From contig OZ007576.1 of NCBI GenBank assembly GCA_963931925.1, positions 19,236,203 to 19,300,202 on the forward strand: DNA of 64,000 nt, read 5' to 3'. The notes beneath the pieces were generated by a model. That model searched no databases. It was not told where the DNA came from and saw only the letters and a program-made list of their open reading frames with translations. Origin of the DNA: Onchidella celtica (lineage: Eukaryota; Mollusca; Gastropoda; Systellommatophora; Onchidiidae). This document shows positions 45,101 to 54,957 of this stretch, piece by piece (the stretch's first letter is position 1; every line of letters begins with the position of its first letter). The translations under genes were made by a program, and so were the position numbers.

Positions 45101-48100
45101 TATTCCATTATTAATGTGTTGAGGTAGTACAGGTGGCGAATTTACCCTCCCAGCAAAGTTACCCGACTTTATGCGAGAAGATTGACAACTCACTACTTTA
45201 TCAAACGTACTGAATTAGAGTTTGTTCAGATATACTTTACTCATTAAATTTATGTCCTACTCTCTTTAACAGGTTAATCTAACAGGTGACGTATATCGCC
45301 AACCATTTGGTATTCGTACAGTAAAGGTCACCGAGAATCAATTTCTGATCAACGGCAAGCCTTTTTACTGTCATGGAGTTGCAAAACATGAGGACTCTGA
45401 TGTAAGTATAATGTGTAATTCTTTTTTTTTACTAATGATATTGAATCCCTCTCAGTTAATTTTCCAGTGAATCTTTGGCATCTGGTAACACATTATTTAG
45501 GTAAGATAAGGGCAGTAGTAGCATTTGGTGGTCCCACTGCTTTAGTCTGTCAAGTTGACAATTTGGTTGATGCGATATGGATCGATACCGGATTGGGGGG
45601 GGGGGGGGGGGCATGCAGATCCCCACAAGGACACGATAGACGTGGCACAGCCCCCCTGGAGAGTTGGTCTTCTATAGGGATGTTTTTTTTATAGTAAACA
45701 TGCAGCTTGCTGATTCCCTGCTAAGGATTCTAATTATGGGCCTGTGGTACCAAAGCATCAAGATTGCGGACTAAAGTGGCAGGACCACTAAACGCCACTT
45801 GAACCAAAATATGTTTGCAGATCACAGGTTTTTTTAAAAGATCTGGTTGTTAAACATTTTTATGTTCAAGTCACCACTTATCATAACTTGTGGGAGCTAC
45901 ACAGAATAGAAACCAGGGAGATTTAATTTTGAAGTGTGGTTTATTTAAAGAAAACGAAGGTACTGGAAGCAAAACAAATTAGGACTAATAGTGACAGCCT
46001 TTGCTGGAAACCGTGGAGAAATAAAGCATACAAAACAAACCAGATAGCTGAAGAAGGCCTACTCAGTGTTTTCAGAACTTTTGCATTTGCTGGTCTACAA
46101 TGATTCATGTTTCCTTCATGAGTTTTAAAGACAGTGTTACATGTATGTGCACTATTGATGTGAGTCGGTAAAAAAAAAAACCTGGCTACCTGGAGGCAAA
46201 TACATTACATGACAAATATTGGTTTAGGACCGACATTCAACTTTATAGGATAGTTTGAAAATTGTCTTTTTTTCTAACCCTCCCAGTTTGGTACTTCTGA
46301 AATAATATCTAATTGACGAAGTTAGTGTACATACCAGTATGTGATAAAATAATGTGAAATACGACAGAAAATTTATGGGGTTGCAGCAAGGCTTTGAATC
46401 AAAGTCAAACTAAGACAATAGGAACTGCATGTTGTAAAGCCTCGCTAAGAAAATGGATAGGCTGTTTTTCAAGAATCCACATATCAGCATTTGTGAGAAT
46501 TTTATGATTTCTGTTTTTGTTCAATTTTCTTTTATACTGTTACATTGTTTTTACTGATGAAGATCTGTTGACTGAAAGCATGATTTACCTTTTCTTTTCC
46601 TTTACGGTTTATTGTGTTGTTTCTGAATCATTTCTTAGACCAGGCTTTGGAACATACAAACGTTTCTTTTTGCCTCAGTTTGACTTTGCACGTGTTTGGG
46701 TCTTTGTTTTTTCATGTTTTACCTTTGATAAACATGATTGTGATTTGACCATCATTTTGCATGATTATGTCACAGTTAGTTTTGAATGATATTTCATGTT
46801 TAATGTTCCTGATGTACTAATTATACTATCAACAGCTGAGAGGCAAAGGTTTGGATTACACACTGTTCGCCAAAGATTTCAACATGCTGCGTTGGTTGGG
46901 CGTGAACTGTATCAGAACTTCCCACTACCCTTATGCTGAGGAAATCTTGGAGTTTGCTGACAGACAAGGTGTGGCAGTTATTGATGAGAGTCCGGGTGTG
47001 GGCATTAAAAATGAGTAAGTTTGATAAATAATTATCATCTGTGGATTGAAATTATATTCGAGGTCAACTAGCTGCAGCAGTTACAGCCTTCAAACTTGGC
47101 AGAATCTTTTCAAAATCACTTGAAGTTTGACCTGATGTCTTTGAAATTTATTTTAAATGAACTTCAGGGATGGTAATTCTCAGGAAATTTCATGATTTCC
47201 AGATTATTAAAATCTCTTTTCCTTCATAAACATGATCTTGTCTGTTGTCGAATACACCAATGTTTGTATTGCGGTTGGAAGTGACGCATTACGTCAAAAG
47301 TTTGGGAAATTTTTCTGTCAGTTGTTCCCATCCCTGAACATGCTGATTTTTTGGAAGATGTATTTTTTTTTATTCAAACATTTTATTGGAGAGGTGAGGG
47401 GTCGGATCATAATTTTCAGTCTATTCTCTATTTACTCTTTTACTATTCACAGAAACAACTATGGGAATGAATCTCTAATGCATCACATTGCCGTCATGTC
47501 AGAGATGATTCGTCGAGACAAAAACAAGCCTTCAGTGATCATGTGGTCAGTGGCAAATGAACCAACCAGTGACCTTGACTTTGCTGTACCTTACTTTAAG
47601 TAAGTGTTAAGTGGCCAAGTAAAACAGAATAGTTAAGACATCATTTTCCGTCATATGTGGAAAATTGTACTTAACATAGTACTTTATTTTACTTTACTTT
47701 TACTTTTTCATCCTCTGTTGCCGTTGAGCGTCAAGGGAAGATGCAGTTTTTTAATGTAGGCCAACTCTGCATCTCTTTCAACTGAGAAGTTGTTGTTTCT
47801 CAGGGTTCCTTTGACTCCTTCAATCCGTCTTTTGCGTGGTCTGCCTCTTCCTTTGTAGCCTGAGGACTTGGTGTTGAAGGCTCTCGCGGCTGGTTGACTA
47901 GGTGGCATTCTTGACAGGTGGCCAAACCATTTAAGTCGTTGTTTTTCTATGAAATGCAGGCAGGGTTCTGTGCCAACAGCTGCTCTTACAACTTCATTTC
48001 CTTGTCTGTCTCTTCTTGTGATGTTGGGGGTTTTGCAGAGGCATTTCATTTCACATGCAGTAATCCTACTTTCATAAGTTTTACTTAATGTCCATAGTAT

Positions 48101-51100
48101 GAACGAAGAAAAGAATTTAAATGGAAGAGTGTGACGTAAACCACTGTTACACGCATTTCCATTGTAAATGACTCTAAGCTCAGTAAATGGAGTATTGTCA
48201 AAGGCAATCTGTTATCATACAAGTAGAGTTAAATTTATAATGTATTTTATGCTTTTATTTCCCAGAGCAGTTCTCAACCATACCAAGGTAACTGATCCAG
48301 CCCATCGTCCAGTCACATTTGTTTGTGATAAAAGGTTTGAAGTGGAGAAAGTGGTGAGTATTGACTGATCTCTCTGGATATAATATAATAAAAAAAAAAA
48401 AAAAAGTTTCAATATTGTTGGGTTTTGGTGGTTTTTTCCCCGGGGGGGTGGGGGGGGGGGTGTATATTGTATAAGATCTACAGTGGAACTTGTGCCTATT
48501 TCAGTAAAAAGGGCAAATGACAAGGAAGGGATATGTAAATCCTCTTTCTTTTCCTTTCCTCTTTTTTTTTTTTGAATGGTTGCCTCCCCTGATTATGTGT
48601 CGTATACTGTAGTGTAAATATCAAATTTTCAGATGGGGACAGATGGGGTCACAACTTATAAGGTGGATGGGAATGTATAGTGGCAGACAAAGCACAATAA
48701 TATATATGTCTAACTGCTTGCATGGCTGCACTGTGACCATCAATTTGTCTGACATTATCAATCGGCTATGACATATTACCATTTCAGTGCCATTGGCTCA
48801 CATATGCTGTAATTTGAAACGTATCTTTCAATTTCAAATTTCTTGAACAAAGAAAAGGACTAAAGCACACAGATATATTATATTCATTGTTCATCAGCAG
48901 GGTAAGAAGTTTACAGGATGAACATATTATGTCTGAGAGTGAAAAAAGAAACCTGACTGAAAAGGAAATCTCTATGACTTTCTCGGGGCGGATGAAAATA
49001 TGTTAAAGCTGGCAAAGATTTATACATGTCTTCATTAAGCTATTCTTTCCATTATAATAATAAGACACAATTACTTTTCCCAGGTGCCATATGTGGATGT
49101 CATTTGTCTCAACCGTTATTACGGCTGGTACGCGGACACAGGTCATCTGGAGGTCATTCAACTCCAAATGAGCCGTGAGCTTGCAGGATTCAGAAATCTG
49201 TACAAAAAACCCATCATTATCACAGAATACGGAGCTGATACCATTCCAGGACTTCATAGGGTGAGTAAAAGATCTGTTTTTGTAAACTAAGGAATGTTGT
49301 CAAGCAAACCTGCCAAATGTCCCTTATTTTACAGGACTTGTTCTGTGTTTAGGGTTTTGGGAAGGAGGTGAATTTTTTTTTTCCATGAAAAGGAAATTCC
49401 TGCCAGGTTTGAGGACAAAGGCCAGTCCAATAAAGTACATGATAGTGATGTCTGTCAGCACATAATAGTAATGATAATACACAGCACTTATACAGCACTT
49501 CATCCCGTTAAAAACCGGGCTCTAAGCCCTTTACAACATTTATATCATACAATCTCACACACAGGCATACTCAGGAGAAAATAATAAATGGACATTCAGA
49601 ATGTAAAAAGATGACTCTTCCTCTGATGTTTAAAAGTCATAAAATTTTCAGACTCTCTCAAAGACAGAGGCAGAGAATTCCAAATCTGAAGCCCTTGAAA
49701 AGTAAAAGATTTTTCACCCATGAGCTTAACTCTTTGTGTTCCATGAATTTTTCCACCTTTGTCAATACAGGAAGAAATTAGTGGGGAGATGAATGAAGAC
49801 TAACCACAGCAACATTTATGAATAGAAAGTCGACTTTCTTTCTTCCCAAAAATAAAATAGCCCAGCATTCTTGTGCACTGATACATCAGTGATTGGCATA
49901 AACATGACCAGCGGAAGAACCGATTCATCGGCTTATGGCAGGCATAAAGTTAAGGGACATCTTAGGAATTTAAAGTTTTTAGTGTCAGCCGATGAGTGAA
50001 AAGATCGGTTAATAAATTGGCACGTTTGTGTACATACATTTGTGACACAGGGTAGCCAGTTTATACATTATTCGTTTTCCCACCGCTAGCCAGTGCAGGC
50101 TCTGCAATAGAGGTGATGCATGATCTCTTTTCCTTTCCTTAAGGATTAATCATGCGCCACTATTCTGTACAATTGCAGTTTTTTAATTTTTTCCTGCGGT
50201 AGTCCATCAAGTAGTGAATTACAGGTAATTATTTACATCAGATTATTTATACATATTTCAGTGTGCTGCTCTCAATGGAAAACTCAAGTGATAATTCCAG
50301 TTTGCCTTATTGTACAGTATAGGTATTTATGCCATGTGTTTAGATCTTTATTTTAGGAGGTTTCACTGCCATTGGCACTTTCACTCTCTTTTCTTGTGTT
50401 TATTTTTCTTCTTCTTGTTTCAATGTGTTTTTGTGGTAGGGATTAGTTGTTGTGGTAGGGATTAGTTGTTGTGGTAGGGATTAGTTGTTGTGGTAGGGAT
50501 TAGTTGTTGTGGTAGGGATTAGTTGTTGTGGTAGGGATTAGTTGTTGTGGTAGGGATTAGTTGTTGTGGTAGGGATTAGTTGTTGTGGTAGGGATTAGTT
50601 GTTGTGGTAGGGATTAGTTGTTGTGGTAGGGATTAGTTGTTGTGGTAGGGATTAGTTGTTGTGGTAGGGATTAGTTTGTTTAGCATTTTGCCCGTGCAGC
50701 AGCCTTTTTTGGCCTGCTCTTCTCGACTTTCAACTGTTAATGTCCTTATCTGAAAAGACGGTGCTCAGTCCTACCTACCACAGGATCAAGGACAGGAATC
50801 CTCCTCCCCCCCCCCCCCCCCCCAAATTCCAACATCCCTGCACCGACCGGGGATTGAACCCAATAGCCTACCTTAGGCATGAGAGGTGAGCACCTTGCCT
50901 CTAGACCGCAGTGTCTCTGGTTTTCATGTCATGAGGTGTCCCTTATTGAAACAGTCATTTAGTTGGCAGGCCTGGTAGTCTTGTTTACTTCATATCATGA
51001 ACACTAGTCACAAAGGTTTGTTATGAGGAAATATTGATTGCTTTTGCATTGAATTGACATCAGAGAAATGATCTGTTATAATTTACAAGCTTTTATCTAG

Positions 51101-52723
51101 CAATAAATACAGTGGTCATTGAGTGAAGGAAAAGGAAAGCTTTATCCTTTTATTTCTGTGTAGCAAGAAATAACAAAGTGTCACTATCAGTTAATAAGTG
51201 AAGTCAACACAGAAAAAATGACCATAGTCACAAAAATATTGAACTTTTTGAAGTTTCAAAATCCAGAACTTCTTTCTTGTAATGGAAAGGTTGATTTTCT
51301 AGTCTTTTGTGACTGCAGCTCTTTTTGTTTTTCAAATTTTGGTATTACAGAGACAAGGCTGATGAGCCAAGCTTGACATGAGAGATAAAGACGTAAAATA
51401 CTTTTTGTGACAATGGCTGTTTCCCCTGTGGTCTTCAGGCAGAAACAGCTGATGTCGTGATTGTCAGAATATTTAATTTTGTCATCACTTTTTATGTTCA
51501 TGAATTACTAAGCCCTTCTCTTTTATGTCTTCAGGAACCTTCTTTTGTATTTACTGAAGAGTACCAAGTGGATTTCTTACGGGAATATCATCAAGAATTT
51601 GACAAGGCCAGAAAATCTTTCTTAGTGGGAGAAATGGTGTGGAATTTTGCAGATTTTATGACGGTTGAAGGTAAATATTTGGACAAGTGGCAGGCTTGAT
51701 CGTGGTCAATATCCGAAGATTTTTCATTTCTTTTTTTTTTTTTTTTAAATGGACATTATTTTTCTTGTTCTTCTGCATAATTGTCTACACCTGCTTCTAT
51801 GTTCCATGCAAGTCATCCTACTTTCTTTTTTTTTTGTTCAACCAAGGCAAATCTCTGCCCTGAGATGAAAGATTCTGATTCTGATCTGAGATAGGTAGAA
51901 CATAATTTTCTATCACCAAGTTAATTCGCCAAAGGATTTTGAGTATATATACATGATATTTTTATTCGATTAACACAGTAATTATTTCAGTTCTGTTATC
52001 TATTTTGATTTAAACTCCATGAACTTGCATATTTTAACCTTATGTGAGGAAAACTTATCTTTTTGACTTCCGCTTTTAGTAAAAGATTTCATCCATGCCA
52101 TGTATCTTAACTCTTTGTGTGCCAATCACTGATATATAGGTTCTCCCACCAGTCAAATTTGTGCCAATCACCGATGTATCAGTGCAGAAGAATGCTAGGC
52201 TATTTTGTTTCAGGAAGAAAGAAAGTTGACTTTCCAGTCATAGATGTTGCTGTACTTAGTCTTCATTCATCTAACCCACTATTTTCTTCCTGTATCAGCA
52301 AAAGTGGAAAAATTCATGGCACACAAAGACTTAAATGATGGCTGTTTTTGCTTATACCTTGGGATGGTATGAATATCTAAAACATGTGTTTGACAGATTC
52401 TGTAGTTTTATTCTACAAAGAGTTTCAGTTGTTCTTGTGTTTTTTGGAAATATTTTACCATTTACAATTATAATTTATAGTTGGGTAAAGGATCTTAACT
52501 TTATATTTTTTAGTAACTGACAACTGACATGTTTTACTGTATTTCTCTAGGTGTAAAGAGAGTCGTGGGCAACAAAAAAGGGCTGCTAACTCGACAGAGA
52601 CAACCCAAACCTGCAGCGTTCGTCATCAGGCAACGTTACAATGCAATGGCCAGTGGACACGATACGACATGCGACTATGACAGGGCAGCAAAATATGCCC
52701 CGCGTCCCCATACATATCAGTGA
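35923..52723 (+). CDS. GUSB: Beta-glucuronidase, complete 12-exon gene
   Basis: Lysosomal glycoside hydrolase family 2 enzyme that removes terminal glucuronic acid from glycosaminoglycans and glucuronides. Exons: 35923-36120, 37390-37566, 40689-40864, 41597-41739, 42710-42897, 45273-45401, 46836-47014, 47453-47599, 48266-48353, 49084-49260, 51535-51670, 52551-52723. All phases close, giving 636 residues (human 651). Order: signal peptide (about 1-19), sugar-binding jelly-roll domain, immunoglobulin-like domain, TIM barrel. Acid/base E433 lies in SVANEP (human E451), nucleophile E523 in TEYGAD (human E540), and the YY pair 487-488 is kept. Several N-glycosylation sequons fit a lysosomal glycoprotein. 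All introns are GT-AG except intron 1, which starts GC. Confidence 0.98.
36121..37389 (+). other. GUSB intron 1 (GC-AG)
   Basis: 1.27 kb, begins GCAAGT and ends AACAG. No recognised mobile element inside. Confidence 0.85.
37390..37566 (+). CDS. GUSB: GUSB exon 2
   Basis: 177 nt. [10 protein letters not shown], then [11 protein letters not shown]: the conserved sugar-binding domain of GH2. Phase 0 both ends, donor GTAAGT. Confidence 0.97.
37567..39748 (+). other. GUSB intron 2, left part
   Basis: 2.2 kb of AT-rich sequence without a recognisable gene or repeat. Confidence 0.6.
39749..39971. mobile_element. MITE with about 42-bp inverted ends
   Basis: 223 bp. The left end reads TATATCGATGGTGTCGGG and the right end is its near-perfect inverse, with similarity continuing through GCAAACC.GCCAAGTC. 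Superfamily not assigned; flanked by TA-rich sequence. Confidence 0.82.
39779..40214. repeat. 218-bp tandem duplication inside the MITE region
   Basis: Two copies with a 218-bp period, identical by eye, including most of the MITE (without its left end) and 26 bp of right flank. So the duplication came after the MITE insertion and is recent. Confidence 0.92.
40689..40864 (+). CDS. GUSB: GUSB exon 3
   Basis: 176 nt. [20 protein letters not shown] and [14 protein letters not shown] are classic GUSB strings. Two sequons (NET, NNT). Ends with two bases before GTAGGT. Confidence 0.97.
40865..41596 (+). other. GUSB intron 3 with a TG microsatellite
   Basis: 732 bp; short (TG)n tracts at about 41080-41094 and 41126-41136. 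Nothing else recognised. Confidence 0.75.
41597..41739 (+). CDS. GUSB: GUSB exon 4
   Basis: 143 nt. [22 protein letters not shown] and YVDDITI, all conserved in the jelly-roll domain. Confidence 0.97.
41740..42709 (+). other. GUSB intron 4
   Basis: 970 bp, T-rich, with several poly-T runs near 42340-42380. No gene or transposon recognised. Confidence 0.7.
42710..42897 (+). CDS. GUSB: GUSB exon 5
   Basis: 188 nt. Immunoglobulin-like sandwich domain; [12 protein letters not shown] matches the LWWPY.M of GH2 enzymes. Confidence 0.96.
43962..45167. mobile_element. Candidate non-autonomous DNA element with inverted ends
   Basis: About 1.2 kb in GUSB intron 5. Left end GTCGGGTAAATCCGCCACC and right end (inverted) GTCGGGTAA...AAATTCGCCACC. 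Inside, near 44800-45030, is a promoter-like stretch with an AAGATGGCG motif, a 66-codon frame and an AATAAA at 45026-45031. It could also be a solo LTR with flanking repeats. No clear target duplication. Confidence 0.45.
45273..45401 (+). CDS. GUSB: GUSB exon 6
   Basis: 129 nt. [20 protein letters not shown] and [13 protein letters not shown]: entry to the catalytic barrel. Confidence 0.97.
45402..46835 (+). other. GUSB intron 6
   Basis: 1.43 kb with a poly-G run near 45596-45611. The stretch 45610-45730 is weakly similar to part of intron 1 (about 36820-36925). No gene. Confidence 0.6.
46836..47014 (+). CDS. GUSB: GUSB exon 7
   Basis: 179 nt. [20 protein letters not shown] then [13 protein letters not shown] and VIDESPGVG: the conserved barrel segment with the RTSHYPY signature. 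Confidence 0.98.
47453..47599 (+). CDS. GUSB: GUSB exon 8, acid/base glutamate
   Basis: 147 nt. [20 protein letters not shown] contains the catalytic acid/base E433 in the NEP motif. Confidence 0.98.
47660..48056 (-). pseudogene. 5'-truncated LINE tail in GUSB intron 8
   Basis: Antisense to GUSB. A 113-codon frame (47708-48049) has [20 protein letters not shown] and GRGRPRKRR, typical of the C-terminus of RTE/CR1-type LINE polyproteins. No start codon or RT core. Ends in a tail rich in AAAGTA units (about 47672-47715), like that of 33249-34021. Confidence 0.82.
48266..48353 (+). CDS. GUSB: GUSB exon 9
   Basis: 88 nt. [20 protein letters not shown]; one sequon (NHT). Donor GTGAGT. Confidence 0.96.
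48354..49083 (+). other. GUSB intron 9
   Basis: 730 bp. Poly-A near 48390-48405 and poly-G near 48440-48460; nothing else recognised. Confidence 0.7.
49084..49260 (+). CDS. GUSB: GUSB exon 10, nucleophile glutamate
   Basis: 177 nt. [20 protein letters not shown], then [15 protein letters not shown] with nucleophile E523. Donor GTGAGT. Confidence 0.98.
49455..49570. repeat. Possible dispersed repeat with the AAGCCCTTTACA motif
   Basis: Contains CACTTATACAGCACTT and GGGCTCTAAGCCCTTTACA. Similar 'cells of sub-100-bp' strings are widespread in invertebrate genomes, but there is no second copy in this window. Confidence 0.35.
49726..49953 (-). mobile_element. 228-bp TTAA-flanked MITE, copy 1
   Basis: Bounded by TTAA at both ends, with inverted ends near CTCTTTGTGTTCCATG. 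Its reverse complement aligns along its whole length with 52107-52334. In GUSB intron 10. Confidence 0.87.
50432..50677. repeat. 19-bp minisatellite, about 13 copies
   Basis: Unit GTGGTAGGGATTAGTTGTT, nearly perfect, in GUSB intron 10. It abuts the 3' end of the SINE at 50683-50922. Confidence 0.97.
50683..50922 (-). mobile_element. tRNA-derived SINE, copy 3
   Basis: On the minus strand: tRNA-like head (GCGGTCTAGAGGCAAGGTGC, B-box-like GGTTCAATCC), body with GGTAGGTAGGACTGAGCACC, and end GGGCAAAATGC. Interrupted by a poly-C run (plus strand 50806-50823). In GUSB intron 10. Confidence 0.86.
51535..51670 (+). CDS. GUSB: GUSB exon 11
   Basis: 136 nt. [20 protein letters not shown] and [15 protein letters not shown], conserved at the end of the barrel. 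Flanked by the inverted MITE pair (49726, 52107). Confidence 0.97.
52107..52334 (+). mobile_element. 228-bp TTAA-flanked MITE, copy 2
   Basis: TTAA ends, inverted termini CTCTTTGTGTGCCA and TGGCACACAAAGAC. Same length as copy 1 and in opposite orientation. In GUSB intron 11, 216 bp before exon 12. Confidence 0.88.
52551..52723 (+). CDS. GUSB: GUSB exon 12 (stop codon)
   Basis: 173 nt. [20 protein letters not shown] is the family's C-terminal signature. Stop TGA at 52721-52723. Confidence 0.98.
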
Positions 52724-54867
52724 TCATTTTCATGAGGCTGGATAGAAATCAGACAAAAATGAAAATAAAAATTGTGCTGAGCTGTGTCAATGGCTGTCAA
52801 GATATTTGTTTATACTTGATGAAAAAATATAATTTAATTAAGTGAGAGAGCTTTTCATACAATAAAAGTATTGAACATTATTAATATTAGACCCTACATT
52901 TTTATGAAGTCCAAACAACGAATTTGTATACATTTTACTTGTCGAGCCCTCATTTTGTGATAAATTAGTCATTATTTCTTCCAGAAGTTTGTACAAGATC
53001 CCAAACATTCTTGCCAAAAATAGTACAGTAAACATCTTTGTTTAATTATGTTGGTTATATTTATAATACAGCTGATGTCATCATATATTGACTATCTGAA
53101 AGTAAACCAGTCATTCTGTATGACTGCCCCCAACAGCTGTCTACAGGAAATTCTGTATCAGTTGTTTTCTCTGTTTCTCAGTGTTTTTCTAACAATCTAT
53201 TTCAACAGCTTTAATTATTTTTATACACTTTTTTTGTTCTTTGAAATTAACATTTATATTTAGTTGCATAATAGTTGAATATGAAAAATGCCAAAGGTTG
53301 CTAAATGATGTTACCGTTATATGAGCATATTTTCACAGCCTTTTCAGATTATGTGATCCTGTCATTTCTTGCGACATTCACATGCACCCATTACAAATTT
53401 TATGTTATGAAATAGGTCGGATGATTCAGTCTTTTTTGGGTTGTTTTTAGTTGTTAATTAGCTATGTTAGCTTTTTGTTGGGTGTATAATCAGACTTGCA
53501 AATAACGCTTGCTCCTAGAGTAATCACACCAGCAGGAAGTCCATTTTCTGCCAGATTTCTTTCTTCGTTTGGTGCTCTAGAATAATATAAGCCCAGAATA
53601 ATTCCATGGAATTTTCCTTCCTAATATTTGCAGCTAAATCTTGCTGTTGTCATCATTGTGCTGGTTGAAAGTCTTTCATTTTAGTAAAAGCAGGAAAGCT
53701 TGCTTGTAATGTTATTGTCAGTCTCTTACTTGATTATGATATGTTTTATCATATTCACCTGTGGCCTACCCAAAAATTATTGTTTAATCAGTATTATCTC
53801 ACAGTATGATCAAAATTGTTCCATCTTCATGCATGGATTTACACTGTGTTAAACAGGAATTGGACTTTGGAACTGAAAACAGCTTCTGTTGGTGTCTCTG
53901 CTAAGTTTTTTTTTATGCATGATCAGTCCCCTGGGTGGCATTTCACGACAAACGCTGGCTTTATTCCATTTATTAATGGGCCTTATGTTGCACCTTCGTA
54001 AAGATTGTTGCACAATATCTAATGGAGGTTGTTGTCAGTTCTGAAAATTTTCAAGAAAAGCTGAGAGGGTGTGGATTTTGGTCACAAACACTGAAACAGT
54101 GTCTGTGCGTGCCTGATGAACATTTTTGAGAACATTTCTACAATTTCATCTTGAAAGGGGAACAAGAGATATTTCAGACATTATACATTGTACATGGATA
54201 TGTATCTTTTGTGGATGTTGTCTTTGTAAAATGAGCAATTCTCTGTAGTTTCTTGTTGTATTTTTGGGGGGCCACTAAACTGTATGCATTTCATTTCCAA
54301 CTTCATTGAAAATGAAATCCAGGAATATTAAAAAATAAAAAAACTTCCATATTCCTATTTTTTAACCCTTTTTTTTTTTTACTTGAAAATCTGGCAGTTG
54401 AGGTAAGTCATTTTATGGTGCTACTAGTTTAGTGAACATATACATGTACATCTAGAGACTTCATTCAATTCAGCATGCCATGTCATTTTATTTTTATTGT
54501 TTACTGTCTTGTTTATTTACATAAATATATTATATTATTTAGATGGTCAGTTCTTGTTTTAGAGGAAGATTTGGTCAACTTTATACAACTGGAACAGTTT
54601 TTTTTATTAAATATGTTATTTTTAAGAATTTGATGTTGAGAATGTTTGGTCCTCGAGGGAAATATGAAAAAAAGAAAGAGAACATGCAGTGTTTACTGAG
54701 TTTATCCTTTTAAATGTGGTTGTACTATGTTTATTTCTGTTGTAAGGATTTATTTACATTGATGGCAAGTTGTGAGTTGGTGATTTCAGTGCTGAGTATC
54801 TAGTTTGTGTGATTCAGTGTGTAAACTAATAAATAAAAAAGTGACAACAGTGCCAAGAGCATGACTT
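52724..54867 (+). other. GUSB 3' untranslated or flanking region
   Basis: AT-rich, no coding frame recognised. A first AATAAA lies at 52861-52866; AATAAATAAAA near 54829 is another possible end signal. The true transcript end cannot be decided from the sequence. Confidence 0.6.
52861..52866 (+). terminator. Candidate GUSB polyadenylation signal
   Basis: AATAAA, 138 bp past the stop codon. The nearest canonical signal downstream of GUSB. Confidence 0.5.
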
Positions 54868-54957
54868 ATGAATAGAGTTTGACTTAAGAGGAAGGGGACA
54901 GTAGTGCTGACGTATGAATAGACTTTGATTTAAGAGGATGGGGACAGTAGTGCTGGT
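54868..54957. repeat. 45-bp tandem duplication
   Basis: Two copies of a unit containing TTAAGAGGA.GGGGACAGTA followed by GTGCTG, with a few differences. Confidence 0.85.

Noticed and set aside
36820-45730. Weak similarity between GUSB intron 1 (36820-36925) and intron 6 (45610-45730)
   Set aside because: Shared words such as CTATAGGGATG, but too patchy by eye to annotate as a repeat pair.
50432-50677. Regular repeats resembling a CRISPR array
   Set aside because: No spacers; it is a 19-bp minisatellite in a eukaryotic intron.
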